Source: Pseudomonadota bacterium (lineage in GTDB: Bacteria; Pseudomonadota; Alphaproteobacteria; Rhizobiales; Hyphomicrobiaceae). Taken from it: a stretch of 38,763 nucleotides of DNA. Of the stretch, positions 7,154-15,428 are shown piece after piece. The DNA lies in NCBI GenBank assembly GCA_023412745.1, contig JAEZBZ010000049.1, positions 1 to 38,763 on the forward strand, in the 5' to 3' direction. A program made the translations under genes and the position numbers. Under the pieces are notes generated by a model. It ran no database searches. It saw only the letters and a list, made by a program, of their open reading frames with translations, and had not been told where the DNA came from. Position 1 is the first letter of the stretch. Every line of letters starts with the position of its first letter.

Positions 7154-8712
7154 TCGATGCGGTGACACTGCTTCCCGGTCAGGTCACGCTCGCACACTGG
7201 CGCGCAATTTATAACGGCGCCACTGTCTCGCTTGATCCTGCCGGCCGCCCGGCAATCCAGCGCGCCGCCGACGTCGTGGCAACGATCATTGCCAAGGGCG
7301 AGCCGGTATACGGCATCAACACCGGTTTCGGAAAACTAGCCAGCGTCCGTATCGACGCCGCAGACCTTGTCGCGCTTCAGCGCAATATCGTTCTTTCACA
7401 CGCAGCCGGTGTCGGCGAACCGACGCCCGTGCCGGTCGTTCGACTAATGATGGCGCTGAAGCTTGCCAGCCTTGCCCAGGGCGCTTCCGGTGTGCGGCTA
7501 GAAACAATCGACCTGCTCACATCAATGCTGGAGCGTGGGCTGACGCCCATCGTCCCTCAGCAAGGTTCGGTCGGTGCGTCCGGCGATCTGGCGCCGCTGG
7601 CCCACATGACTGCCGCGATGATCGGCGTCGGAGAAATAACGTTTGCCGGAGCAACGACCGATGCGGCGGCTGCCCTCTCCGACGCCGGACTTTCGCCACT
7701 CACCTTGGCCGCCAAGGAAGGCTTGGCGTTGCTCAATGGCACGCAATTCTCCACCGCTTATGCACTGGCAGGATTGTTTGAGGCCGAAAACGTGCTTCGC
7801 AGCGCGTTGGTCGCCGGCGCGCTTTCAACAGATGCCGCCCGCGGATCTGATGCGCCGTTCGACGCGCGCATTCATGCGCTGCGCCGCCATCGCGGGCAAA
7901 TCGAATGCGCAGACGCGCTACGCGCAATGATGGCCGGATCGAAAATCCGCGCCTCGCATCTGGTTGGCGACGAGCGCGTACAAGATCCCTATTGCCTGCG
8001 CTGCCAGCCGCAAGTCATGGGTGCCGCGCTCGACATTCTGCGACAGGCAGCAACCACGCTGGAAACCGAAGCCAACGGCGTTTCCGACAACCCATTGATT
8101 TTTGCGGATGATGGAACGGCTCTTTCGGGCGGAAACTTCCATGCCGAGCCGGTGGCATTCGCCGCCGACATGATCGCACTTGCACTTTGCGAAATCGGGT
8201 CATTGTCGGAACGACGCATCGCCATGCTGGTCGATCCGGCGCTGTCTGGATTGCCTGCGTTTCTCACGCCGAAACCAGGCTTGAACTCCGGTTTCATGAT
8301 CCCACAGGTCACTGCGGCAGCGCTGGTTTCTGAAAATAAGCAGCGCGCCTATCCAGCAAGCGTCGACTCCATTCCGACATCCGCCAATCAGGAAGACCAC
8401 GTTTCCATGGCAGCACACGGCGCACGACGCCTTCTGTCAATGGCAGGAAATGTTGTCCATGTCATCGGCATCGAGTTGCTCGCTGCCGCGCAGGGATGCG
8501 ATTTCCACGCGCCTCTGACATCGAGTCCTGCACTGGAGCCTGTACGCGCGTCCATTCGCAGCGAAATCCCCCACCTTGATAACGACAGGCATTTCCAGCC
8601 GGATATCACCAAGGCAGCCGCGCTTGTTCGTTCCGGCGACATTCCAAACCTGACTAAGACGCCACTTCCCTCGCTGACAGACAACGCTCCATCCGCCCGC
8701 GCAGGCGCTTGA
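7150..8712 (+). CDS. hutH: Histidine ammonia-lyase HutH
   Basis: Deaminates L-histidine to trans-urocanate, the entry step. The 520-residue protein has the self-forming MIO electrophile at Ala143-Ser144-Gly145 (QQGSVGASGDLAPLAH) and the catalytic Tyr54 (EPVYGINTGFGKL). Other family blocks include LLNGTQFSTAYAL, SDNPLIF, GGNFHAEPVAFAADMIALAL and SANQEDHVSMAAHGARRL. The ATG at 7150 lies inside the hutI stop (ATGA), favouring it over the slightly upstream alternative at 7138. Its product urocanate is both the HutU substrate and the usual HutC inducer. An 18-bp gap with AAAGGA precedes hutU. Length and motifs are normal. Confidence 0.97.
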   Translation: MIDAVTLLPGQVTLAHWRAIYNGATVSLDPAGRPAIQRAADVVATIIAKGEPVYGINTGFGKLASVRIDAADLVALQRNIVLSHAAGVGEPTPVPVVRLMMALKLASLAQGASGVRLETIDLLTSMLERGLTPIVPQQGSVGASGDLAPLAHMTAAMIGVGEITFAGATTDAAAALSDAGLSPLTLAAKEGLALLNGTQFSTAYALAGLFEAENVLRSALVAGALSTDAARGSDAPFDARIHALRRHRGQIECADALRAMMAGSKIRASHLVGDERVQDPYCLRCQPQVMGAALDILRQAATTLETEANGVSDNPLIFADDGTALSGGNFHAEPVAFAADMIALALCEIGSLSERRIAMLVDPALSGLPAFLTPKPGLNSGFMIPQVTAAALVSENKQRAYPASVDSIPTSANQEDHVSMAAHGARRLLSMAGNVVHVIGIELLAAAQGCDFHAPLTSSPALEPVRASIRSEIPHLDNDRHFQPDITKAAALVRSGDIPNLTKTPLPSLTDNAPSARAGA

Positions 8713-8730
8713 CGAAAAGGACTCCGAGAC

Positions 8731-10398
8731 ATGGCCACAATCGACAATTCCCGCAGCATCAAAGCGCCTCGCGGACCGGAGATCTCGGCGAAAAGCTGGC
8801 TCACCGAAGCGCCCCTGCGCATGCTGATGAACAACCTCGACGCTGAGGTCGCCGAGAAGCCCGGTGAATTGGTGGTCTATGGCGGCATCGGACGCGCAGC
8901 GCGCGACTGGCAAAGCTTCGATCGCATCGTCGCCGCGTTGCGCGAACTTGAAGCAGACCAGACCCTGCTGGTTCAGTCCGGCAAACCGGTTGGCGTGTTT
9001 CGCACGCATAAGGACGCTCCGCGCGTTCTGATCGCGAACTCCAACCTTGTGCCGCATTGGGCCAATTGGGATCATTTCCACGAGCTCGATCGCAAAGGCC
9101 TCATCATGTACGGACAGATGACGGCCGGGTCCTGGATCTACATTGGCGCGCAGGGCATCGTTCAAGGCACATACGAAACGTTTGTCGAAATGGGGCGCCG
9201 GCATTACGGCGGCGATCTATCCGGTCGCTGGATCCTGACAGCCGGTCTAGGTGGCATGGGCGGCGCACAGCCACTGGCAGCCGTCATGGCCGGCGCATCC
9301 TGTCTCGCCATCGAGTGCCAACCGAGCCGTATCGATTTCCGCCTCCGCACAGGTTATCTCGACACCCATACGACTGACATCGACGAAGCGCTGGCGATGA
9401 TCGAAAAATCGTGCGCAGAGAAGAAACCAATCTCCGTCGGTCTGCTCGGCAACGCTGCCGAAATCGTGCCGGAGTTGCTGCGTCGTGGCGTCAAGCCGGA
9501 CGCGGTGACTGATCAGACGTCCGCGCATGATCCGCTGAACGGCTACTTGCCGGCAGGCTGGACGTTGGCGGAATGGGAAGAAAAGCGCGCCAAAGATCCA
9601 AAAGCCGTCGAAGCTGCTGCCAAGAAATCAATGGCGCAGCACGTTCGCGCAATGGTCGACTATTGGAAGGCTGGCGTGCCTACGGTGGACTACGGCAATA
9701 ACATCCGCCAGATGGCTCTGGAAGAAGGCGTCGCGGACGCATTCTCGTTCCCCGGTTTCGTTCCGGCCTATATCCGTCCGCTGTTCTGCCGCGGCATCGG
9801 CCCATTTCGCTGGGCCGCGTTGTCTGGTGATCCGGAAGACATCTACCGCACCGACGCCAAGGTGAAGGAGCTGCTGCCTGATAACGCCCACCTGCATAAC
9901 TGGCTTGATATGGCGCGTGCCAAAATCAAGTTCCAAGGCCTCCCCGCGCGCATCTGCTGGGTCGGTCTCGGCGATCGCCACCGGTTGGGTCTCGCATTCA
10001 ACGAGATGGTTCGCAAAGGCGAACTCAAGGCACCGATCGTGATTGGCCGCGATCATCTGGATTCCGGATCGGTTGCCTCTCCGAACCGCGAAACCGAGGC
10101 GATGAAGGACGGATCTGACGCGGTGTCGGATTGGCCACTGCTCAATGCGTTGCTGAATACAGCCTCGGGCGCGACCTGGGTCTCGCTGCATCACGGCGGC
10201 GGTGTCGGCATGGGCTTCTCGCAACACGCCGGCATGGTCATCGTTTGCGATGGCAGCGAAGATGCTGATGCGCGCTTGGCGCGGGTTCTGTGGAACGATC
10301 CGGCGACGGGCGTTATGCGCCATGCCGATGCCGGCTACGACATCGCCATTGATTGCGCGCGTGAAAATAAACTCAACCTGCCGGGAATTCTGGGCTGA
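8731..10398 (+). CDS. hutU: Urocanate hydratase HutU
   Basis: Hydrates urocanate to 4-imidazolone-5-propanoate using tightly bound NAD+ as an electrophile. The protein is 555 residues, the family size. It carries the N-terminal block LLVQSGKPVGVFRTHKDAPR, GQMTAGSWIYIGAQGIVQGT, the nucleotide-binding glycine cluster at about 172-178 (GLGGMGGAQP), SVGLLGNAAEIVPELLRRG, TDQTSAHDPLNGYLPAGW and CRGIGPFRW, and ends with a complete C-terminal domain (LHHGGGVGMGFSQHAGMV). AAAGGA provides the ribosome binding site. Its stop overlaps the hutD start (TGATG). A decayed second copy of this gene family is found at 20105-20573. Confidence 0.97.
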   Translation: MATIDNSRSIKAPRGPEISAKSWLTEAPLRMLMNNLDAEVAEKPGELVVYGGIGRAARDWQSFDRIVAALRELEADQTLLVQSGKPVGVFRTHKDAPRVLIANSNLVPHWANWDHFHELDRKGLIMYGQMTAGSWIYIGAQGIVQGTYETFVEMGRRHYGGDLSGRWILTAGLGGMGGAQPLAAVMAGASCLAIECQPSRIDFRLRTGYLDTHTTDIDEALAMIEKSCAEKKPISVGLLGNAAEIVPELLRRGVKPDAVTDQTSAHDPLNGYLPAGWTLAEWEEKRAKDPKAVEAAAKKSMAQHVRAMVDYWKAGVPTVDYGNNIRQMALEEGVADAFSFPGFVPAYIRPLFCRGIGPFRWAALSGDPEDIYRTDAKVKELLPDNAHLHNWLDMARAKIKFQGLPARICWVGLGDRHRLGLAFNEMVRKGELKAPIVIGRDHLDSGSVASPNRETEAMKDGSDAVSDWPLLNALLNTASGATWVSLHHGGGVGMGFSQHAGMVIVCDGSEDADARLARVLWNDPATGVMRHADAGYDIAIDCARENKLNLPGILG

Positions 10399-11045
10399 TG
10401 CAGATCCTGCGCGCCAGCGATCATCGCGTTATGCCGTGGAAGAATGGCGGCGGCTTCACCACGGAGATCGCCGTTTTCCCGGCTGATGCAGGGCTTGATA
10501 CCTTCGATTGGCGCGTCAGCATGGCCACAGTCTCCGCGGATGGCCCCTTTTCGACATTCGCGAATATTGACCGCACGCTGTCGGTGCTTTCGGGGGATGG
10601 CATCGTGCTCGATGTCGAAGGACGTGGTCCCGCGCGTCTGACGACAGATAGCAGCCCCCTTGCTTTTCCGGGTGATGCGCCAACGTTCGGCAGGCTGTTG
10701 GGCGGTCCGATCGTTGATCTGAATGTCATGAGCAGACGCGACCGCCTCACGCATCATGTGGCGCGCCACGTCTCATCTCGTGCCGTCGATGTGCTGACGC
10801 GTGGCGACGTCACTTGGTTCGTCGCGCGTGCAGATGGTTTGACAATCGACCAACACGGCCAGCAGGTCCGAATGTCTATCGATGACGCCATCCGCGTCGA
10901 CGGTGCAGGCCGCCTCGTGAGGCTCTCGCCAGATACCGATCGGGAAATGGTTTGCTTCGAAATTTCGCTGGCCAACCTATCAGCCCAACCGGTGCGGCGT
11001 GGTGAGGAAAAAGAAGACCCACGCCGCAGCTCACCAGGCCGCTAG
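10398..11045 (+). CDS. hutD: HutD family protein
   Basis: A 215-residue member of the HutD family, a bicupin-like protein often found in hut operons, whose role is thought to be governing the level of the pathway rather than catalysis. The signature MPWKNGGGFTTEIAVFP lies at residues 12-28, followed by FDWRVSMATVSADGPFSTF and a run of beta-strands; family members bind urocanate-like ligands. The start overlaps the hutU stop by one base, so it is the fourth cistron of the operon. The C-terminal tail (VRRGEEKEDPRRSSPGR) is charged and probably disordered. Its stop codon overlaps the convergent CoA-transferase stop (11042-11045), leaving no room for a terminator between the two units. Confidence 0.9.
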   Translation: MQILRASDHRVMPWKNGGGFTTEIAVFPADAGLDTFDWRVSMATVSADGPFSTFANIDRTLSVLSGDGIVLDVEGRGPARLTTDSSPLAFPGDAPTFGRLLGGPIVDLNVMSRRDRLTHHVARHVSSRAVDVLTRGDVTWFVARADGLTIDQHGQQVRMSIDDAIRVDGAGRLVRLSPDTDREMVCFEISLANLSAQPVRRGEEKEDPRRSSPGR

Positions 11046-12214
11046 CCCTTTGAGCCGGCTTTCTCATCGAGCCAAGCACGAACGCGCGCTTCATCTTCGC
11101 CCAATCCCGGCACACGCGTTGCAGCACCACGCCGCATGGTCGAGAAAATCGCAGGCTGCTCGGGAACGCGAACATCCACCCCATTCAGCGTCGCGGGCCT
11201 GAACATACTACGGACCTTCGTGTGCTCAGATTCAACAGCCGCGCCAACATCCTCAATGGGCGCCGCAGGCACGCCTGCTGCCGACAACGCCGTAACCGCA
11301 TCCTGCGTTGATCGCCCAGTAGACCACTGCTCAAAAGCAGCGCGAAGAGCGCCTTCGTTGGCCGTGCGCGCGCTGTCGGATTTGAAGCGTTCATCGGCGA
11401 GCAGATCAGGCCTGCCAATCACGTTGCAGAACTGCTCGAACAATTTCTCATTTAAAACCGCGACAATCACGTGCCCGTCGCCGGTGCGAAATGCCCCAAA
11501 CGGCGCGGACAACGGATGACGATTGCCAACTCGCTCCGGAACCTTACCACTGGTGACGTAACGGCATGTCGCAGTTGGCATCATCGATAGCAACGTATCG
11601 AACATCGCCAGATCTATATGACAGCCTTGGCCTGTGAGATCACGCTGGCGCAGTGCTGCGAGAATGGCCCAAGATGCATAGAGACCGGCCGTGAGATCGC
11701 CAAAGGCTTCACCGACCATCGTCGGTGGACCATCGGGATCGCCAGTAATCGACATGAGCCCGGTCAACGCCTGCACGATGATGTCATAAGCCGGACGTTC
11801 GCGCATAGGGCCATTCTGGCCGAAACCAGAAATGCTGGCATAGACGAGGCGATTATTCCTAGCCATCAGAGCATCAACGCCGATACCTAATTTGGCGGCA
11901 ACTCCGGGGCGAAAATTCTCGACCACAACATCGGCGTGATCGATGAGCTGGAGCACAAACTCTCGGTCCGATTGTATCTTCAGATCAAGCGCCACGCTTT
12001 CCTTACCGCGATTTGCAAAGGCAAATAGCGCACTTTGATCGCCAACAAACGGACCGATGTGGCGATAGTCGTCGCCGGTGGGTGGCTCAATCTTGATAAC
12101 GCGCGCCCCGAGATCAGCGAGCAATACGGTTGCAAAAGGTCCTGCCAGAACGCGCGAAAAATCGACAACGGTCAGGCCAGCCAACGGGCCTAGAGTTTTT
12201 ACGTTATATGCCAT
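11042..12214 (-). CDS. CaiB/BaiF family (class III) CoA-transferase
   Basis: A 390-residue cytosolic enzyme that moves CoA between carboxylates. The family N-terminus (LGPLAGLTVVDFSRVLAGPF), the CoA-binding region (IKIEPPTGDDYR, VENFRPGVAAKLGI) and the catalytic Asp144 (RPAYDIIVQALTGLMSITGD), which forms the acyl anhydride, are all present; the C-terminal lid domain is complete. The ATG at 12214 with AAAGG upstream gives the normal start; a longer frame would run into the permease gene. It is the last gene of a minus-strand unit with a hydroxyacid dehydrogenase and a TRAP transporter, 32 bp after the large permease, so it probably activates the imported acid. The donor and acceptor cannot be read from sequence. 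Confidence 0.92.
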   Translation of the reverse strand: MAYNVKTLGPLAGLTVVDFSRVLAGPFATVLLADLGARVIKIEPPTGDDYRHIGPFVGDQSALFAFANRGKESVALDLKIQSDREFVLQLIDHADVVVENFRPGVAAKLGIGVDALMARNNRLVYASISGFGQNGPMRERPAYDIIVQALTGLMSITGDPDGPPTMVGEAFGDLTAGLYASWAILAALRQRDLTGQGCHIDLAMFDTLLSMMPTATCRYVTSGKVPERVGNRHPLSAPFGAFRTGDGHVIVAVLNEKLFEQFCNVIGRPDLLADERFKSDSARTANEGALRAAFEQWSTGRSTQDAVTALSAAGVPAAPIEDVGAAVESEHTKVRSMFRPATLNGVDVRVPEQPAIFSTMRRGAATRVPGLGEDEARVRAWLDEKAGSKG

Positions 12215-12246
12215 TGTTAGCCTTTCTCGTCTCACGCGTCGCGGCA

Positions 12247-13632
12247 CTATCGCAACAATACGCTTGGCAACCAGGTCGCTAGCGCCGGGAATTGCCACAC
12301 GATAGCCAACCCGATTACCTGCAAGAACACGAACGGCACCGCGCCGGCCCAAATCTCCGTCGTTTTTACCGAACGTGGCGCCAATCCACGCATGTAGAAC
12401 AGCGTGTAACCAAATGGCGGCGTCAGAAAGCTCGTCTGGAGATTAATGGCCACCATAACACCCAACCAGATCGGATCGACACCCAGAAGGATAAGCGGAC
12501 CGCCACAAATCGGCAGCATGATCAGGATGATTTCAAATGTGTCGAGGAAGAAGCCCAATACAAACATGACGGACATGACGATAAGGATCGCGCCCGTTTG
12601 TCCGCCGGGCATGTCTTTCAGCGCTTCCTCGACCATGTGCTCGCCACCGAGACCACGGAACGTCAGCGCGAACAGAGAAGCTGCCAGCACGATCGCGAAG
12701 ATCATGGCCGTCGTCACGACAGTATTGCGTCCGGCCTGAAGCGCCGCTTTAAACGTCAGCCTTTTCTTGATAACGGCCAGCAAAGTCGCGCCGAACACGC
12801 CAAGCGACGCGGACTCAGTTGGCGTCGCTACACCCAAGAGTATCGAGCCTAACACCGCCAGGATTAGCAGTAGCGGCGGCACAAGCGCTCGAAAAACTTC
12901 GCCGAGGAGATTGCTCCGTTCCTCATCCGACAGCGCAAGGCCAGGACATGACGTCGGGTGAAGCACCGATTTCCCGAACACATATAGTAGATACAGGCTT
13001 ACCAAAAGCAAACCGGGCAACAATGCGCCGGCAAACAAATCTCCCGCCGACAGCGTTGCTGCCGCAAAGTTCCCCAGTCGCATCTGCGTTATCTGATTCA
13101 CTGCGGAAAGAATATCAGCGGTAAAAATTAGAACGGTAGATGGGGGAATGATTTGCGCCAGCGTAGATGACGAACAGATGATGCCCGTTGCAAACTTGGG
13201 CTGATATCCCGCACGCAGCATGGCCGGCAGCGCAATCAGCGTCATCGCTGCCACCGTTGCTCCAACGACGCCGGTTGAAGCTGCCAGCAAAGCGCCGACC
13301 AAAATGACTGAATACCCTAAGCCGCCGCGGATCGCCCCAAACAGCTTGCCCATGGTGATGAGCAGAGCCTCGGCAATGCCAGATCTTTCCAGCACGTTGC
13401 CCATCAGGATGAACAAGGGCACCGCAACCAGGACCTCGTTCGACATCGTGGCAAAATACCGAAGCGGCAGATTGATCAGAGTCGAAAAATCAAAAACGCC
13501 GAACAGATATCCGATGCCCGCGAATATCAACGACAAGCCGGCAAGCGAGAACGCTATGGGCAGACCCGTCAGTAGAACAAGCAGGGTTGAGAAGAAAAAG
13601 ATGATCGAGATAACATCGCCAGTCGACAGCAT
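12247..13632 (-). CDS. dctM: TRAP transporter large permease (DctM family)
   Basis: The 12-14-helix membrane subunit of a tripartite ATP-independent periplasmic importer, which uses the sodium or proton gradient to bring organic acids into the cytosol. At 461 residues it belongs to the longer DctM group, with an insert after about residue 190. Typical features are the hydrophobic opening helix (ISIIFFFSTLLVLLTGLPIA), VPLFILMGNVLERSG, GATVAAMTLIALPAML, STLAQIIPPSTVLIF, ATPTESASLGVFGA and TSFLTPPFGYTLFYMRG. It follows the small permease by 17 bp and precedes the CoA-transferase on the minus strand. Confidence 0.93.
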   Translation of the reverse strand: MLSTGDVISIIFFFSTLLVLLTGLPIAFSLAGLSLIFAGIGYLFGVFDFSTLINLPLRYFATMSNEVLVAVPLFILMGNVLERSGIAEALLITMGKLFGAIRGGLGYSVILVGALLAASTGVVGATVAAMTLIALPAMLRAGYQPKFATGIICSSSTLAQIIPPSTVLIFTADILSAVNQITQMRLGNFAAATLSAGDLFAGALLPGLLLVSLYLLYVFGKSVLHPTSCPGLALSDEERSNLLGEVFRALVPPLLLILAVLGSILLGVATPTESASLGVFGATLLAVIKKRLTFKAALQAGRNTVVTTAMIFAIVLAASLFALTFRGLGGEHMVEEALKDMPGGQTGAILIVMSVMFVLGFFLDTFEIILIMLPICGGPLILLGVDPIWLGVMVAINLQTSFLTPPFGYTLFYMRGLAPRSVKTTEIWAGAVPFVFLQVIGLAIVWQFPALATWLPSVLLR

Positions 13633-13649
13633 CGGTCAGGTTCCGGCTT

Positions 13650-14222
13650 TCACGGCGCAGATTGATCGAGCGCACTCGTTCCAGGCGCATAGGGCGTCGT
13701 TTTTGCAGCTTCCTCGTCACCGCAGAGCACCAGAACTCCGCGGGCGACAATGGCTAGGCACTGCAATGCCATGAGAGCACAGAAGACCAGCAGCATGGTA
13801 CGCAGGAGGAACACTCCGGGCATACCATTAGGCTGCGCCGAGCCTTCAAAAATGGACCAGGAATCCACTATAAACGGCCACGTCAGCCACGCCAAAATGA
13901 ACATCCACGGAAGCGTGAAAAGAAACGCACCGACAATCTCAACAACGACGCGCGTTTTCGTCGACCACTTCGAGTAAAAAATATCCACCCGAACATGGGC
14001 GTTCAGCAGCATCGCGTAACTTGCAGCGGCGAGGAATACGATGGCATGGATCCAGACGTAGAGCTCCTGCATCCATGTGAAGCTCATATTAAAGACGTAG
14101 CGCAACACAACAACGATCGCGCACACCAGTGCGACTAGCCACACCAAAAACCCCAGGCTGTGGCCGATCCGTTCATTCAGACCGTCCACGAATGCCGCGA
14201 AAGACCGGAGTCCGTTGAGCAT
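13650..14222 (-). CDS. dctQ: TRAP transporter small permease (DctQ family)
   Basis: The four-helix membrane partner of the large permease, about 190 residues, with helices near GHSLGFLVWLVALVCAIVVV, ELYVWIHAIVFLAAASYAML, VVVEIVGAFLFTLPWMFILA and FLLRTMLLVFCALMALQCLA and the conserved HVRVDIFY after helix two. I chose ATG 14222 because the earlier in-frame GTG at 14243 lies inside a perfect palindrome that appears to be a terminator; GGGG precedes the ATG. It sits between the receptor gene and the large permease, separated from the receptor by that palindrome, which would lower permease expression relative to the receptor. Confidence 0.88.
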   Translation of the reverse strand: MLNGLRSFAAFVDGLNERIGHSLGFLVWLVALVCAIVVVLRYVFNMSFTWMQELYVWIHAIVFLAAASYAMLLNAHVRVDIFYSKWSTKTRVVVEIVGAFLFTLPWMFILAWLTWPFIVDSWSIFEGSAQPNGMPGVFLLRTMLLVFCALMALQCLAIVARGVLVLCGDEEAAKTTPYAPGTSALDQSAP

Positions 14223-14240
14223 CAGCTTGCCCCGAAAAAG

Positions 14241-14268
14241 CACCGCCGGGAGCTAGCTCCCGGCGGTG
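14241..14268 (-). terminator. 28-bp perfect palindrome, probable intra-operon attenuator
   Basis: Starting six bases after the stop of the receptor gene is a perfect 28-bp palindrome (outer arms CACCGCCGGG and CCCGGCGGTG, centre AGCTAGCT). On the minus strand it is followed by CTTTTTC, so it resembles an intrinsic terminator placed between a solute receptor and its permeases. Partial read-through would give a high receptor to permease ratio, as known for many binding-protein operons. Confidence 0.65.
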
Positions 14269-14274
14269 GCAGTA

Positions 14275-15369
14275 TCAGTCAGCGAACATATACGAAAGTT
14301 CACGGGCGTTCGACATCGCCGTCTCGGTATAGCGCGCGTTCTCGATGGCCGATTTGCGGAAAGCGACATAGGCCTCCGCGATCTTCTTGACCAGAGGATC
14401 GCTATCCTGGCGCAGCTCCGCCATGATCTCGCCTGCGGCATTGCCGGCCGCAACCAGAACGTCCTGAGGCGCCTGCCTGACCTGTACCCCGTTCTTCTCG
14501 ATAAGGGTTTTCAGGGCAATCGGGTTGCGCACAATATACTCGGTGGTCGAATAGGCATACGTCGCAGCACACGCCACTTCGACAACCTGCTTGAGTTCCG
14601 GCGACAGCGCGTCCCACTTGGACTTATTGATCACGCACTCCTCAGCCGACGCCGGTTCCTGCACGCCCGGCCAGTAGTAGAACTTTGCAGCCTGGTGGAA
14701 GCCGAGAGCTGCATCCGACCAGGGGCCGATGAACTCGGCGGCGTCAATGGTGCCAGCCTGCAACGCCGGAAAGATCTCACCACCCGAAAGCTGGACGACG
14801 GCAGCGCCCATGCGACGGTACATTTCACCGCCCAGACCCGGACTACGATAGCGCAGGCCCTTGAAGTCTTCGGCCGATTTAATCTCGCGCTTGAACCAGC
14901 CCATCCACTGATTGCCTGTGTTACCGCACAGGAAGCCCTTCAAACCAAAACGGCCGTACATTTCGTCGTACAGTGTCTGGCCACCGCCGTGCATCATCCA
15001 AGCGTGTTGCTCGCTGGCCATCAGGCCGAATGGGAAATTACCGAACAGTACGATGCCCGGTGACTTGCCGCGCCAGTAGGTCGGCACAGCGTGATACATC
15101 TCCGCCGCCCCCTTGGCCACCGCATCGAACACGCCCGCAGCCGGCGCGAGTTCGCCAGCGCCATGAACTTTGACCGATAGCTTGCCTTCGCTCATCTTGG
15201 TGATCTTGTCGGCAAGCCAGGTTGCGCTGGTTCCTGGACCTGGCAGGTTCGGCGGCCACGCCGTCACCATCCGCCATTCCGTGCGACCCTGCGAAATAGC
15301 CGGCGCGGCCAGCGTCGTGCTCGCTGCGGCGCTTACCGCTGCTGTTTTCAGAAACTTGCGTCTATTCAT
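14275..15369 (-). CDS. dctP: TRAP solute receptor, TakP/DctP-like
   Basis: The periplasmic receptor of a TRAP system, 364 residues, exported through Tat (MNRRKFLKTAAVSAAAST, cleavage near APAISQ). It resembles the alpha-keto acid receptor TakP in HGGGQTLYDEMYGRFGL, CGNTGNQWMGWFKREI, FKGLRYRSPGLGGEMYRRMG, GGEIFPALQAGTIDAAEFIG and FYYWPGVQEPAS. Arg175 (LRYRSPG) matches the arginine that clamps the substrate carboxylate. TakP has a tryptophan where this protein has Phe213 (AEFIGPW), suggesting a different ligand. A strong AGGAGGG precedes the ATG. It follows the dehydrogenase gene by 59 bp. The ligand is therefore a carboxylate, probably monocarboxylic, but unidentified. Confidence 0.93.
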   Translation of the reverse strand: MNRRKFLKTAAVSAAASTTLAAPAISQGRTEWRMVTAWPPNLPGPGTSATWLADKITKMSEGKLSVKVHGAGELAPAAGVFDAVAKGAAEMYHAVPTYWRGKSPGIVLFGNFPFGLMASEQHAWMMHGGGQTLYDEMYGRFGLKGFLCGNTGNQWMGWFKREIKSAEDFKGLRYRSPGLGGEMYRRMGAAVVQLSGGEIFPALQAGTIDAAEFIGPWSDAALGFHQAAKFYYWPGVQEPASAEECVINKSKWDALSPELKQVVEVACAATYAYSTTEYIVRNPIALKTLIEKNGVQVRQAPQDVLVAAGNAAGEIMAELRQDSDPLVKKIAEAYVAFRKSAIENARYTETAMSNARELSYMFAD

Positions 15370-15428
15370 TAGAACCCTCCTGATAGGACTGACAGCTTGA
15401 CCACGGATTATGCCCTCGCAATAAGTTT

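Noticed and set aside
14241..14268. The 28-bp palindrome as an insertion-sequence end or recombination site
   Set aside because: No transposase, target duplication or second copy is seen; a T tract and its place after a stop codon fit a terminator.
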